A stretch of 64,000 nucleotides of DNA, from assembly GCF_937920985.1 (NCBI RefSeq), contig NZ_CALDXR010000032.1, positions 1 through 64,000 on the forward strand, written 5' to 3'. The stretch's first letter is position 1. Every line of letters starts with the position of its first letter. This document shows, one piece after another, positions 17,669 through 27,085 of the stretch. The notes below the pieces were generated by a model. The model was not told the DNA's origin, made no database searches, and saw only the letters and a program-made list of their open reading frames with translations. This DNA comes from an uncultured Phascolarctobacterium sp. (GTDB taxonomy: Bacteria; Bacillota; Negativicutes; Acidaminococcales; Acidaminococcaceae). Made by a program: the position numbers and the translations under genes.

Positions 17669-18595
17669 TTACAGAATATACCCCAGATACGCCGCATAGC
17701 ACACCAGCATCAGCGCACCTGCCCAGCGCTGCAGTCTTTGCGTACGCAATACACACAGCAGCAAAAGGACTGCCGCACCAAGCGCTACATAGGTATCAAA
17801 ATTAAAAGCAGACGCAAAGGGAATGTCGATAATCAGTGCCGACAAGCCTACTACGAAAAGAATATTGAAAATGTTGCTGCCGACGATATTACCGATGGCA
17901 ATATCCGCATTGCCGCGGCGTGCCGCCGCTACAGAGGTGAACAGCTCCGGCAGCGAGGTGCCCAAAGCCACAATCGTCAGGCCGATAAAGCGCTCGCTGA
18001 GTCCCGCATAGGTTGCAATAGATGTTGCTGCGCCTACGGTTACATTACTGCCCGCAATAATCAGCGCCAAGCCGCCCACTGCACCCAACAGGCAGCGTCC
18101 CAGCGGCAAACCGGGCTCCTCCAGATCACTGTCGACATTGCTCTTCATCGCCATGGTGTACAGATACATCATATATGCGGCAAACGCTACCATGAGCACG
18201 CCGCCGTCCGCCAGACTGATGCTGCCGTCGCGTCCCTGATAAAACAGCAGTGCGGTAACAGCAATCATGAAGGGGATTTCGATGCGTACGGTAGAACGCG
18301 CTACCGCAATCGGCACAATAGAAGCCGCAAGACCTAAAATGACAAGGATGTTAAGAATATTACTGCCGACAATATTGCCAATGGTAATATCAGCATTACC
18401 CTTAACAGCCGCCGCGATACTTACCGCTGCCTCCGGCGCACTGGTACCCATCGCAACGATAGTAAGACCGATTACCAGCTGCGGAATGCCGAAGCGCATG
18501 GCAATACCTGCCGCGCCCTCTACAAACCAATCCGCACCCTTACCGAGCATCACAAAGCCTAAAGCCAATAAAACAAACTGTAAAGCTATTTCCAT
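17669..18595 (-). CDS. CaCA-family cation/proton or sodium antiporter (YrbG type)
   Basis: A 308-residue inner-membrane protein with ten or so hydrophobic segments arranged as two inverted repeats. Each repeat contains the alpha motif: VAMGTSAPEAAVSI with GNIVGSNILNI, and VALGTSLPELFTSVAA with GNIVGSNIFNI. This is the YrbG/CaCA layout, which exchanges Ca2+ or another divalent cation for Na+ or H+. The ATG at 18595 has GGAGGA upstream. A yybP-ykoY riboswitch precedes it, which argues that Mn2+ controls it and may be a substrate. Confidence 0.9.
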   Translation of the reverse strand: MEIALQFVLLALGFVMLGKGADWFVEGAAGIAMRFGIPQLVIGLTIVAMGTSAPEAAVSIAAAVKGNADITIGNIVGSNILNILVILGLAASIVPIAVARSTVRIEIPFMIAVTALLFYQGRDGSISLADGGVLMVAFAAYMMYLYTMAMKSNVDSDLEEPGLPLGRCLLGAVGGLALIIAGSNVTVGAATSIATYAGLSERFIGLTIVALGTSLPELFTSVAAARRGNADIAIGNIVGSNIFNILFVVGLSALIIDIPFASAFNFDTYVALGAAVLLLLCVLRTQRLQRWAGALMLVCYAAYLGYIL

Positions 18596-18628
18596 TTTCT
18601 TCCTCCTTGATTTGCAGCCGTCCCTAAA

Positions 18629-18758
18629 AACAAAAAAGCGAGACATTGCTGCAATAAAATTACAACAAAGTCTCGCTACTTAGTCACAAAGCCGGATTGC
18701 AGAAGCAATCGTACTGACGACAGAGTGAACACGCCATGCGTGCAAGCTACTCCCTTTA
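18629..18758 (-). promoter_or_regulatory. yybP-ykoY (manganese) riboswitch with terminator
   Basis: The minus-strand leader contains the conserved elements of this aptamer in order: GGGAGTAGC (18756-18748), GTCGTCA near 18720, CCGGCTTTG near 18690, then GCGAGACTTTG, which doubles as the 5' arm of an intrinsic terminator (AGCGAGAC against GTCTCGCT, 18677-18637, then six T). Known members bind Mn2+ and turn on exporters. Here it directly precedes the CaCA antiporter. Confidence 0.88.
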
Positions 18759-18765
18759 TATGCTT

Positions 18766-18794
18766 AGTTTAGCTAAACGCAGGGAGTTTGTCAA
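18766..18794 (-). promoter_or_regulatory. Promoter of the Mn riboswitch/antiporter transcript
   Basis: Minus strand: TTGACA (18789-18794), 17 bp, TAAACT (18766-18771). The start point falls just before the aptamer. Confidence 0.8.
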
Positions 18795-18801
18795 GTAAAA
18801 T

Positions 18802-20283
18802 TTAACTTCTTTTGAACAGCTTGCCGAAAAGCGGTGAAAGCAGTGATAAAAGTGCTGCCATCAGGAAGAACAGGCACAGCGGTCGTTGGAAGAAAATAGC
18901 AAAGCTGCCATCACTCATAATCAGCGAGCCGACAAAGTTCTGCTCTGCCATACCGCCGAGGATAATGCCGATGATAATCGCCGACATGGAAAAGCCCAGC
19001 TTGTTCATAAAGTAACCCAGGAAACCGCTTGCCACCATCAGATAAACATCGTTCAGCGAATTATTGTAGGAATAAGTTCCCACGAAGGTCATCATTACGA
19101 TAATCGGCAGCAGAATGTGTACAGGCACGTTAACAACCTTCATAAAAAGTCTGATTAACGAAAAGCCCATGATACCCATAATCACGTTAGCTAAAAGCAG
19201 ACCGATGAAGATAGCGTAAACATCAGGTGCCTTCTCCACAAAAAGCAAGGGACCGGGCTGCAGACCCTGAACCATCAGCGCACCCATCATGATTGCCGTT
19301 GCGCCGTCGCCGGGAATACCCAGCGTCAGTACCGGGATGAAGGCACCGCCGGAAACAGCGTTGTTGCCTGCCTCGGAGGCTACAATGCCCTCGGGCTCAC
19401 CGTTGCCGAAGTTCTTGCTATGCTTAGACCAGCGCTTCGCCTGATCATAAGATACAAAGGAAGCGATATCGCCGCCGGTACCGGGCACACAGCCGATGAA
19501 GGTACCGATGAAGGAGGAACGCAAAAGCGTGGTAAATACTCTCTTGATATCCTCAAACGAAGGCAGCAGACGGTCCAGCATCATGTGCTGCTCCTGGCGT
19601 TCATTGTGATAATAATCCTCAATACTGCTCAACACCTGCGCAAAGGCGAATACGCCAATCAGCACAGGGATAAAGGACACACCGCCCATAAAATAGTTAG
19701 TATCCAGGGTAAAGCGGATAGCACCGCTCATACCGTCAATGCCGACTGTTGCCAGGAACAGACCGATAAGACCGCCCATAATGCCCTTGATAACACTGCC
19801 GGAGGAAACACTGGTAATAATGCTGAGGCCGAAAATAGCCAGAGCAAAATATTCCGGCTTGGAAAACTGCAGTGCAACCTTCGCCAGCTGCGGTGCCAGC
19901 AAAATCAGGCAGATGGTACTGAAAATACCGCCGAAGGTGCTGGCCAATGTAGAAAGGCCGAGAGCACGTCCGGGCTGCCCCATCTTCGTCGCCATCGGAT
20001 AGCCGTCCAGAGTAGTCGCTACGGAAGCAGGCGTACCTGGAGTTTTCAACAGGATTGCCGAAATACTGCCGCCGTAAATCGCACCACAGTAAATGCCCAG
20101 CAGCATCAGAATGCCGCCGATACCATGGAACGTAAAGGCCAGCGGAAACAGCAGCGCCAGGCCCATGTTAACACTCAGGCCCGGCATACAGCCGAAGGCA
20201 ATGCCCACCAGCACGCCGAAGAAAAGTCCCAGCAGATTCATGGGGACGAAAATCATATTTAATGCGCTCATTATATCAACCAT
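18802..20283 (-). CDS. tctA: Tripartite tricarboxylate transporter, large membrane subunit
   Basis: A 493-residue polytopic protein with about 11-12 hydrophobic segments. The family signature lies near the N-terminus (GCMPGLSVNMGLALLFPL and YGGSISAILLKTPGTPASVA) and its repeat in the second half (FIGCVPGTGGDIASFVSYD, then LGIPGDGATAIMMGAL). It is the TctA permease, which works with TctB and a periplasmic TctC to import citrate or other carboxylates. The start has AGGAGGT at good spacing. tctB lies 12 bp upstream. No tctC binding protein is nearby. Confidence 0.93.
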   Translation of the reverse strand: MVDIMSALNMIFVPMNLLGLFFGVLVGIAFGCMPGLSVNMGLALLFPLAFTFHGIGGILMLLGIYCGAIYGGSISAILLKTPGTPASVATTLDGYPMATKMGQPGRALGLSTLASTFGGIFSTICLILLAPQLAKVALQFSKPEYFALAIFGLSIITSVSSGSVIKGIMGGLIGLFLATVGIDGMSGAIRFTLDTNYFMGGVSFIPVLIGVFAFAQVLSSIEDYYHNERQEQHMMLDRLLPSFEDIKRVFTTLLRSSFIGTFIGCVPGTGGDIASFVSYDQAKRWSKHSKNFGNGEPEGIVASEAGNNAVSGGAFIPVLTLGIPGDGATAIMMGALMVQGLQPGPLLFVEKAPDVYAIFIGLLLANVIMGIMGFSLIRLFMKVVNVPVHILLPIIVMMTFVGTYSYNNSLNDVYLMVASGFLGYFMNKLGFSMSAIIIGIILGGMAEQNFVGSLIMSDGSFAIFFQRPLCLFFLMAALLSLLSPLFGKLFKRS

Positions 20284-20295
20284 CAGTATGACCTC

Positions 20296-20766
20296 CTACT
20301 CCATGAATACAGATTGCGGCATCTGCGTATGCAGCAGCATGCCGAAAACAAGATAAATAAACAGCAGACTAAGCACCGTTGTCAGGCCGATTACCTTATA
20401 ATTGCGATAATCCATAAGACGCATAACAGCCGGAATCATAAGTGCCGCTGCCGGATAAAAGCCGAGAATGCTGATGAGCACGCAGAACAAAACAACAAGT
20501 CCCATCATTAAATAAACGCGCTTGTTGCCTGTCGAAGAAAGCTGCACCTTCACGCCATGTAAATCAGTTTTATTGATAAAGGTATAAAGCAGCAGCAAAA
20601 CCGAAACAGCGCCCAGCACCGCGCCCAGCGTAAAAGGCCAGAAGCCCGGGCCGGGGCCGTTCTCCGTAAACTCCAGCGGAAAGGCTGCAGCCGCCTGCAT
20701 AATCAGACCGCCGATAACCGCGCCCAGCACGCCCACTATATAATTACATACTGCCATGTTATTCAT
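20296..20766 (-). CDS. tctB: Tripartite tricarboxylate transporter, small membrane subunit
   Basis: About 156 residues with four hydrophobic segments, the size and layout of TctB. Segments fall near residues 8-28, 42-62, 82-100 and 115-145, and the loop NGPGPGFWPFTLG matches the conserved GPG-FWP motif of the family. The ATG at 20766 is preferred because AAGG lies upstream at usable distance; an ATG three codons earlier overlaps it. A perfect 14-bp palindrome lies 32 bp upstream. Confidence 0.88.
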   Translation of the reverse strand: MNNMAVCNYIVGVLGAVIGGLIMQAAAAFPLEFTENGPGPGFWPFTLGAVLGAVSVLLLLYTFINKTDLHGVKVQLSSTGNKRVYLMMGLVVLFCVLISILGFYPAAALMIPAVMRLMDYRNYKVIGLTTVLSLLFIYLVFGMLLHTQMPQSVFME

Positions 20767-20797
20767 ATAAATCATCCTTAAACAACTCCGCCATCAA

Positions 20798-20811
20798 AAT
20801 TGACGTCAATT
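20798..20811. promoter_or_regulatory. 14-bp palindrome upstream of tctB
   Basis: AATTGACGTCAATT is a perfect inverted repeat in the 76 bp between the YnbB-like gene and tctB. Size and position suit a dimeric regulator's operator. No regulator gene adjoins it. Confidence 0.4.
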
Positions 20812-20842
20812 CGATGCCAGACTAAATTGAGTAATTAAATTC

Positions 20843-22084
20843 TTACGCCTCTTTTGGGCCAACACGCTTAGCCGCTGCCATAATCGCCAGACGACCATGC
20901 TCAAAAGTCAAACCGCCTTGGAAGAAAACATTAAACGGCTCACGGCACGGACCATCAGCGCTCAGCTCAATAGAAGCGCCCTGTACAAAGGTACCAGCAG
21001 CCATAATAATCTCATCCTGATAACCCGGCAGCGGACTCGGAACCGGCTCAACATGCGCATCAACAGGAGAATTGCCCTGAATAGCAACACAGAAATCGCA
21101 CAAACGCTGCTTGCTCTCCAAGGTAATAGCCTGAATAATATCGCTGCGGCGTTCCTCCGGCAGAGGCTTAACAGCATAGCCTAGGCCCTTGAAAACAGCA
21201 GCCGCAAAAATAGCAGTCTTAACAGCCTGCACCACAATATGCGGAGCCAGGAAAAGTCCCTGATAGAACTCGCGAGCAGTGTCACCCAAGGTTGCGCCCA
21301 TCTCGCCGCCCAGACCGGGAGCAGTCAGACGGTAGGAAGCGTTCTCAACCAAATCGGCACGGCCGACAATATAACCGCCGGTCGGAGCCAGGCCGCCGCC
21401 CAGATTCTTAATCAGAGAGCCTGCCATCAAGTCAGCGCCAACCTCGGTAGGCTCCTGCTTCTCGATAAACTCGCCGTAGCAGTTGTCGACAAAGCAGATA
21501 ACATTCGGGTTAGCTTCCTTCGCAGCACTGCAGATACGGCCGATTTCGGCAACGTCAATAGTTTTGCGTTCGCTGCTGTAGCCGCAGGAGCGTTGAATGT
21601 GAATCATCGTAGTCTTGGAGGTAACAGCCTTCTTAACAGCCTCAAGGTCAACGTGATTACCGGTCATGGGGATTTCCTTATAGGTTACGCCTAGGTCAAC
21701 CAAAGAGCCGGGAGTTTTAACCGGAGAGCCGATAATAGTCTGCATAGTGTCATAAGGAGCACCGGTTACGGCAATCAGCTCATCGCCTGCGCGCAGGTTG
21801 CCCAGCAGAGCAACTGCCAGCGCATGAGTACCGCTGACGAACTGAGAACGCACCAATGCAGCCTCGGTTTTGAACAGCTCTGCGTAAATCAGATCCAGAG
21901 TATCGCGGCCCACATCATTATAGCCATAGCCTGTAGTAGGCTTCAAGTAGTAGTCGGAAACCATGTTATTACGGAAAGCCGCAATAACCTTTTCAGTATT
22001 GCACAAAGCTGCTGCTTCCAGCTCTGCGGTATGTTTAGCAACCTCAGCTAAGGCTGCCTGCTCTAATGCATTGTAATCAACCAA
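20843..22084 (-). CDS. YnbB-like PLP enzyme (methionine gamma-lyase family)
   Basis: About 413 residues of the PF06838 group, older name 'aluminium resistance protein', a branch of fold-type I PLP enzymes. Visible motifs are the cofactor-binding SGTHALAVALLG, FVDNCYGEFIE (Asp to the pyridine nitrogen) and the Schiff-base lysine in GSLIKNLGGGLAPTGGY. It lies 40 bp downstream of hflX, as ynbB does in Bacillus. The physiological substrate is not established. The start is uncertain: TTG at 22084 is well spaced from AGGTGA, and GTG at 22093 is the alternative. Confidence 0.85.
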   Translation of the reverse strand: MVDYNALEQAALAEVAKHTAELEAAALCNTEKVIAAFRNNMVSDYYLKPTTGYGYNDVGRDTLDLIYAELFKTEAALVRSQFVSGTHALAVALLGNLRAGDELIAVTGAPYDTMQTIIGSPVKTPGSLVDLGVTYKEIPMTGNHVDLEAVKKAVTSKTTMIHIQRSCGYSSERKTIDVAEIGRICSAAKEANPNVICFVDNCYGEFIEKQEPTEVGADLMAGSLIKNLGGGLAPTGGYIVGRADLVENASYRLTAPGLGGEMGATLGDTAREFYQGLFLAPHIVVQAVKTAIFAAAVFKGLGYAVKPLPEERRSDIIQAITLESKQRLCDFCVAIQGNSPVDAHVEPVPSPLPGYQDEIIMAAGTFVQGASIELSADGPCREPFNVFFQGGLTFEHGRLAIMAAAKRVGPKEA

Positions 22085-22132
22085 AATTCTCACCTGATAT
22101 TTTTATATTTTTTGGCATAGCGCCAATTAATC

Positions 22133-23965
22133 CTAAGCCTTGGCATCTGCAGCAAGATACTTGGCAAACTGCTGCACCTGCTCCGCGTCCAGACGCACCT
22201 TCAGCAGTGTGCCCTCTGCCAGATATTCCTGCTCCAGTACCGTGCCTGCGTCATGCAAGCGTCCTACCGCAGCGGAATCGCTGTAAGGCACGAGGAAGCT
22301 CTCCTCTACCGCCTTCAGCTTCAGGTTTTCTGCAATCAGCGCCAGCAGGCCGTCAAGATTAAGACGTCCCTTTGCGGAAATACAGATGCTGTTTTCTTCC
22401 TTGCTCAAACGCTCTGCCAGACCGGAATCCGGCGGCAGCTTATCAATTTTGTTATAAACCGTGATAATCGTCTTATCCTTGGCACCCAGCTCATCCAGAA
22501 CCTGATAAACGGCTGCAGCCTGCTCCTTATACAGCTCGTGGCTGACATCAATAACGTGCAGCAGCACGTCAGACTGCACAACCTCCTCCAGCGTAGACTG
22601 GAAGGCTGCAACAAGCTGATGCGGCAGGCGTTGGATAAAGCCGACGGTATCGGTTAAAATAGCCTGCTGCTTATTCGGCAGGTCTAATTGACGCGTGGTC
22701 GGGTCCAGCGTTGCAAAAAGCTGGTCCTGCGCGTAGATATCTGAATTAGTCAGCGTATTCAAAAGCGTGGATTTGCCGGCGTTGGTGTAGCCCACAAGGC
22801 TTACCGTAGGCACACTAGCCTTCGCACGTCCGGCCCTGTGCAGAGTGCGCACACTCTTAACCTTGCCGATGCATTCCTTAATATAGGCAATGCGGTCACG
22901 GATGCGACGGCGGTCAACCTCCAGCTTAGTTTCGCCGGGACCGCGTGTACCGATGCCGCCGCCAAGACGCGACAGCGCCAGGCCCTTGCCCATAATACGC
23001 GGCAACGTATATTGCAGCTGCGCCAGCTCAACCTGCAGCTTACCTTCGTTAGTATGCGCACGTTGGGCGAAAATATCAAGGATGAGCGCCGTGCGGTCAA
23101 GCACACGCACACCCATTGACTGCTCAATATTACGCTGCTGTGCCGGCGAAAGCTCATCGTCAAAAATGCACAGGTCTACGTTCTCCTGCTGCACATAAAG
23201 CGCCAGCTCCTGCACCTTGCCGCGGCCGATAAAGAACGCCGGGTCCGGTTTGGGGCGCTTCTGCAGGAATCTTGCCACAACCTCCGCACCGGCAGTATCT
23301 GCCAGCTGCTTCAGCTCCTCCAAGGAATCCTCAGCAGTCCAGCCGCTGCTGTTGGGAACACCGTATTCCATGCCCACGATAATCGCCCGCTCCGTTCCCT
23401 GCGCCAGACTGGCACTGCCCGTCTGCTTATCAAGGATGCGCTCCACCATCGCTGCCAGATTCGGGAAGAACACGCCCTCCGCCTCCTGCAGCGTCAGCGG
23501 TCCGTAGCATTCCACCTGATATTGCTCGTTATCGTCAATACCGGTAATCATGCCGAAGCTCATCTGCGACTGGCTGATATCCGGCGAGGTAACGCCGACA
23601 GCAATCATCGCATCAAAGCGGTTATTCTTCAGCGCGGAAATATCCACACCGCTGAGCAGCGGATTGCCGTTGGGATGGGTATGCACGCAGCGCACACCGC
23701 TAAGACGGCTGGCACCGCGTCTGCCCTCTACCGGAGGCAGCTCCACACTCTGATCATTACCCACCGATACGGCAAGCACCTGCCCGTTGCGCGCAACGTA
23801 AACGCTCACCTCGCGGTTAATAAAATCAGTAACATCCGCCATACGCAAAGCCAGCTCGCTTGTCAGCAGCTGACCGCCCTCCAGACGGATATCATAAAAG
23901 GTTTTTAATTCTTCAATAACGGAATTACGGATGCCCTTCAGGTTGCCGTAAATTTCATTAGCCAT
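22133..23965 (-). CDS. hflX: GTPase HflX, long form
   Basis: A ribosome-associated GTPase that splits or rescues stalled ribosomes. At 610 residues it is about 180 longer than E. coli HflX because of an N-terminal domain (1-190), a variant common in clostridial relatives. The HflX core follows: FIGRGKVQELALYV, FDDELSPAQQRNIE, the glycine loop LSRLGGGIGTRGPGETKLE, then the G domain with GYTNAGKSTLLNTL (G1), DTVGFIQRLPH (G3) and NKID (G4). The start follows GGAGGTG. It heads a transcript with the YnbB-like gene and possibly tctBA. Confidence 0.94.
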   Translation of the reverse strand: MANEIYGNLKGIRNSVIEELKTFYDIRLEGGQLLTSELALRMADVTDFINREVSVYVARNGQVLAVSVGNDQSVELPPVEGRRGASRLSGVRCVHTHPNGNPLLSGVDISALKNNRFDAMIAVGVTSPDISQSQMSFGMITGIDDNEQYQVECYGPLTLQEAEGVFFPNLAAMVERILDKQTGSASLAQGTERAIIVGMEYGVPNSSGWTAEDSLEELKQLADTAGAEVVARFLQKRPKPDPAFFIGRGKVQELALYVQQENVDLCIFDDELSPAQQRNIEQSMGVRVLDRTALILDIFAQRAHTNEGKLQVELAQLQYTLPRIMGKGLALSRLGGGIGTRGPGETKLEVDRRRIRDRIAYIKECIGKVKSVRTLHRAGRAKASVPTVSLVGYTNAGKSTLLNTLTNSDIYAQDQLFATLDPTTRQLDLPNKQQAILTDTVGFIQRLPHQLVAAFQSTLEEVVQSDVLLHVIDVSHELYKEQAAAVYQVLDELGAKDKTIITVYNKIDKLPPDSGLAERLSKEENSICISAKGRLNLDGLLALIAENLKLKAVEESFLVPYSDSAAVGRLHDAGTVLEQEYLAEGTLLKVRLDAEQVQQFAKYLAADAKA

Positions 23966-23989
23966 GGGTATTCACCTCCAATAATTGGG

Positions 23990-24170
23990 GATGTATGCGT
24001 CAGCGACTAGAGGAGAATGCGTCAGATGCAAGGAATGGCGACGACGGCGTACATATTCGTACTCCTCACCCTTCGGGTATTAGCACGACCAACAGTTTTT
24101 ACTGCGTTTACACTTGTAAAAACTGGGTCTTAGCGTCAGGAGCCATGACGACGCAGATGACGCATTATAC
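23990..24170. repeat. Highly structured intergenic element between the helicase gene and hflX
   Basis: AATGCGTCA (24016-24024) is perfectly complementary to TGACGCATT (24158-24166). Inside lie a perfect 10-bp hairpin (24093-24102 with 24116-24125, CAGTTTTTAC), an ACCC/GGGT hairpin, and an ATGGC/GCCAT pairing. ATGCGTCAG occurs twice in direct orientation (23995 and 24017). No coding frame is convincing. It could be the helicase mRNA's 3' end, a REP/MITE-like repeat or a small RNA. Confidence 0.45.
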
Positions 24171-24186
24171 TCGGTCGCCCTTTTTA

Positions 24187-25776
24187 TTATCTTCTTGCCT
24201 TCGCAGGCTCAATATTAACCTTATAACCCTTGATAAAGTTCTTGTTCATCGCACCGATAACCTTTTCGGCTACATCCTCCGGTACCTCAACAAAGGTAAA
24301 CTTATCATAGATATTAATCAGACCGATATCACGTGCCGGAATATCTGCTTCGATAGCAATGGTGCTGACAATATCCTTAACCATAATCTTCTGGCTGCGG
24401 CCGATGTTGATGAACAGGCGCACCATGCCGGGACGGCCGCCGGTGTTGCGCAGGTCCTTAGACAGAATATCCTCCTGCGGAGCCTCCAGAGCCTTAATGC
24501 CTTCCTGCATCAGCTTCAGAGCTGCTGCAGCAACCTCTTCGGCGCTGTAATCATCCAGCAGGCTTTCGGCAATCGGCATATAGTCATGGTATGCGTTCAG
24601 CTCCAGCACCGTCTGCATCTTGCTGATAATCTGGTCGCGCTGACGCTCGATAACGTTAGCAGCGGTCGGCAGCTGACGGCGTTGGATTTTAGTCTTGACG
24701 GTGCGCTCAATCAGCTTCAGCTGACGGAACTCACGCGGAGTGATGAAGGTCATAGCTACGCCGGTGTTGCCTGCACGACCGGTACGGCCGATGCGGTGAA
24801 CGTAGCTTTCCGGATCCTGCGGAATATCAAAGTTGATAACGTGAGTAATATTGTCAACGTCGATACCGCGGGCAGCAACGTCGGTAGCAATCAGCACATC
24901 AACAGCGCCCTCGCGGAATTTCTTCATTACGCGGTCACGCTGGTTCTGGCTCAGGTCGCCATGCAGGCCCTCAGCCATGTAGCCACGGCTGGAAAGTGCG
25001 ATAGACAGGTCGTCAACACCCTTTTTGGTACGGCAGAAGATAATCAGCTTGCCGTCGATTTCTGCGTCCAGCAGACGGCACAGGCCTTCAATCTTATCCT
25101 TGGTTTCGAAATAATATTGCTCAATCAGAGGTACAGTCAGCTCTTCCTTGGAAATGGTTACATTCTTCGGCGCCTTCATGTACTTCTTGGTCAAGCTCAG
25201 AATCGGACGGGGCATGGTTGCGGAGAACAGCAGAGTCTGGCGTTCAGCCGGCAGGCTGCGCATAATTTCTTCGATATCATCAACAAAGCCCATATCCAGC
25301 ATTTCGTCGGCCTCGTCCAGTACCAGGAATTTGATATGGTCCAGACGGATAGTACCGCGGTTGATATGGTCAATCAAACGGCCCGGGGTACCAATAACAA
25401 TCTGCACATTGTTGCGCAGCGCGCGGATCTGGCGTTCAATCGGCTGGCCGCCGTAAACAGGCAGCGCACGCACGCGGCGGGTGCGGCCGATTTTGCCTAC
25501 TTCTTCCGCAACCTGAATAGCCAACTCACGGGTCGGAGTCATAATCAGCGCCTGAATATGCTTGAAGTCGGTAATTGCCTGCACCAGAGGAATACCGAAG
25601 GCAGCGGTCTTGCCGGTACCGGTCTGTGCCTGGCCGATAACGTCGTTACCTTCGAGCACCAGGGGAATAGTAGCGGCCTGAATCGGAGAAGGCTCTTCGA
25701 AGCCCATGTCAGTCAGGGCGGTTACAATTTTTTTGTCCAGCTCTAAGTTGCCGAACATCTCTTTTTGAATGGTCAT
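24187..25776 (-). CDS. DEAD-box RNA helicase (CshA/CsdA type, with DbpA RNA-binding domain)
   Basis: A 529-residue ATP-dependent RNA helicase. It shows the Q motif (FEEPSPIQAATIPL), AQTGTGKTAAFGIP (motif I), PTRELAIQV, TPGRLIDH, DEADEMLDMGF (motif II) and SATMP (III). Domain 2 has LIIFCRTKKGVDDL, ATDVAARGIDVDNITHVINFD and HRIGRTGRAG (VI). The C-terminal 75 residues form a DbpA-like RNA-binding domain, as in cold-shock and ribosome-assembly helicases. Its start overlaps the cinA stop by one base (TAATG), so the two are coupled. Confidence 0.95.
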   Translation of the reverse strand: MTIQKEMFGNLELDKKIVTALTDMGFEEPSPIQAATIPLVLEGNDVIGQAQTGTGKTAAFGIPLVQAITDFKHIQALIMTPTRELAIQVAEEVGKIGRTRRVRALPVYGGQPIERQIRALRNNVQIVIGTPGRLIDHINRGTIRLDHIKFLVLDEADEMLDMGFVDDIEEIMRSLPAERQTLLFSATMPRPILSLTKKYMKAPKNVTISKEELTVPLIEQYYFETKDKIEGLCRLLDAEIDGKLIIFCRTKKGVDDLSIALSSRGYMAEGLHGDLSQNQRDRVMKKFREGAVDVLIATDVAARGIDVDNITHVINFDIPQDPESYVHRIGRTGRAGNTGVAMTFITPREFRQLKLIERTVKTKIQRRQLPTAANVIERQRDQIISKMQTVLELNAYHDYMPIAESLLDDYSAEEVAAAALKLMQEGIKALEAPQEDILSKDLRNTGGRPGMVRLFINIGRSQKIMVKDIVSTIAIEADIPARDIGLINIYDKFTFVEVPEDVAEKVIGAMNKNFIKGYKVNIEPAKARR

Positions 25777-27038
25777 TAATGTTTATCCTCCATATTGTTT
25801 TTTTCTTCTAATAATTTATCAATAGCCATGGAAATAGCTGTCTGAGCTATTCTCAGCTTATTTTCTGTTCTTGTCGACATAAAATGGTGCTCCTGGCAAT
25901 ATACCACGTCGTCAGTGGCAACGGCAATATATACCAGGCCTACCGGTTTGCCTTCGCTGGCTCCCGGTCCGGCATTGCCGGTAATGCTCACACCATAATC
26001 GCTGCCCAGCTGCTTGCGCACACCCAGCGCCATTTCACAGGCGGTTTCGCGGCTGACAGCGCCGTATTTGGCCAGCGTATCTGCCTGCACATTAAGCAGC
26101 TTCTGCTTAGCCATGTTAGTGTAGCTGACGATGCTTCCCAGCAGGTATTCGCTGCTGCCCGGAACATCCGTAACCAGGCTGCTGGCCAGACCGCCACTGC
26201 AGGATTCCGCAAAGGCAATAGTTTTACCCTGCTTCAGCAGCTCCTGCCCCAGGCATGCCGCCAGAGTGGCATCATCCACACCGTATATATAATTATCAAC
26301 GCTCTTGCGTACCTTGGCTTCCATAGCGTCGAGCAGCTTAACTGCCTCCTTGTCATTGGCAGCCTTCGCCGTAAGCCTGATGAGAATTTCACCGTAGCGG
26401 GCATAAAGCGCAATCGTCGGATTTGTCTGCGCCATAATCAGCTCGTCGAGCTTAGACGCCACCATGGATTCGCCTATACCGCGCAGATGCAGAGTGCGCG
26501 ACATGATAATGCCGTGCTCGCTGAAGCGCTGCAGCATTCGCGGCAGCAGCTGCTTTTCGCACACATCCGTAAGCTCGCTCGGAGGTCCGGGCAGCATAAT
26601 AAAGATTTTGTCCTTATATTCCAGCCACAGTCCGGGAGCGGTACCCACATCGTTCTGCAGTACCTCGGCGCCGATGGGCACATACGCCTGCTTTTCGTTA
26701 TTTTGCGAGGGGCAAAGTCCCTTCTTGGCAAAATAAGCATCTATGCGTCCCCACGTATCCAAATCGAGATAGCCTTCAGTATGACAAACCTCCATCACCA
26801 TCTCCTTGGTAATATCACCGCGCGTCGGCCCCAGACCGCCGCTGGTAATGATGATATCGGCGCGCTGCATGGCCTGCTCCAGCACCGCGCGCATACGCTC
26901 CGGATTATCTCCGACCGTAGTGTGATATAAAACATCAAAGCCTATATTATTCAGCTTGCGGGATAAATACTGCACATTGGTATTCAAAATTTCACCCAGC
27001 AGCAGCTCCGTCCCGGTAGTAATGATTTCAACCTTCAT
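25776..27038 (-). CDS. cinA: CinA protein (MoCF-like domain plus NMN amidase domain)
   Basis: A 420-residue two-domain CinA. Residues 1-170 form the molybdopterin-binding-like domain with TGTELLLGEILNTN and ITSGGLGPTRGDITKE. Residues about 255-410 form the amidase domain with FAESCSGGLASSLVTDVPGSS and GNAGPGASEGKPVGLVYIA, which in homologues deamidates nicotinamide mononucleotide. It is upstream of and coupled to the DEAD-box gene. recA, its usual partner, is not next to it. Confidence 0.94.
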   Translation of the reverse strand: MKVEIITTGTELLLGEILNTNVQYLSRKLNNIGFDVLYHTTVGDNPERMRAVLEQAMQRADIIITSGGLGPTRGDITKEMVMEVCHTEGYLDLDTWGRIDAYFAKKGLCPSQNNEKQAYVPIGAEVLQNDVGTAPGLWLEYKDKIFIMLPGPPSELTDVCEKQLLPRMLQRFSEHGIIMSRTLHLRGIGESMVASKLDELIMAQTNPTIALYARYGEILIRLTAKAANDKEAVKLLDAMEAKVRKSVDNYIYGVDDATLAACLGQELLKQGKTIAFAESCSGGLASSLVTDVPGSSEYLLGSIVSYTNMAKQKLLNVQADTLAKYGAVSRETACEMALGVRKQLGSDYGVSITGNAGPGASEGKPVGLVYIAVATDDVVYCQEHHFMSTRTENKLRIAQTAISMAIDKLLEEKNNMEDKH

Positions 27039-27085
27039 CTGCTGTCACCCTCTCACCGGTTATTTTGACTATTACAGGAACGCTC

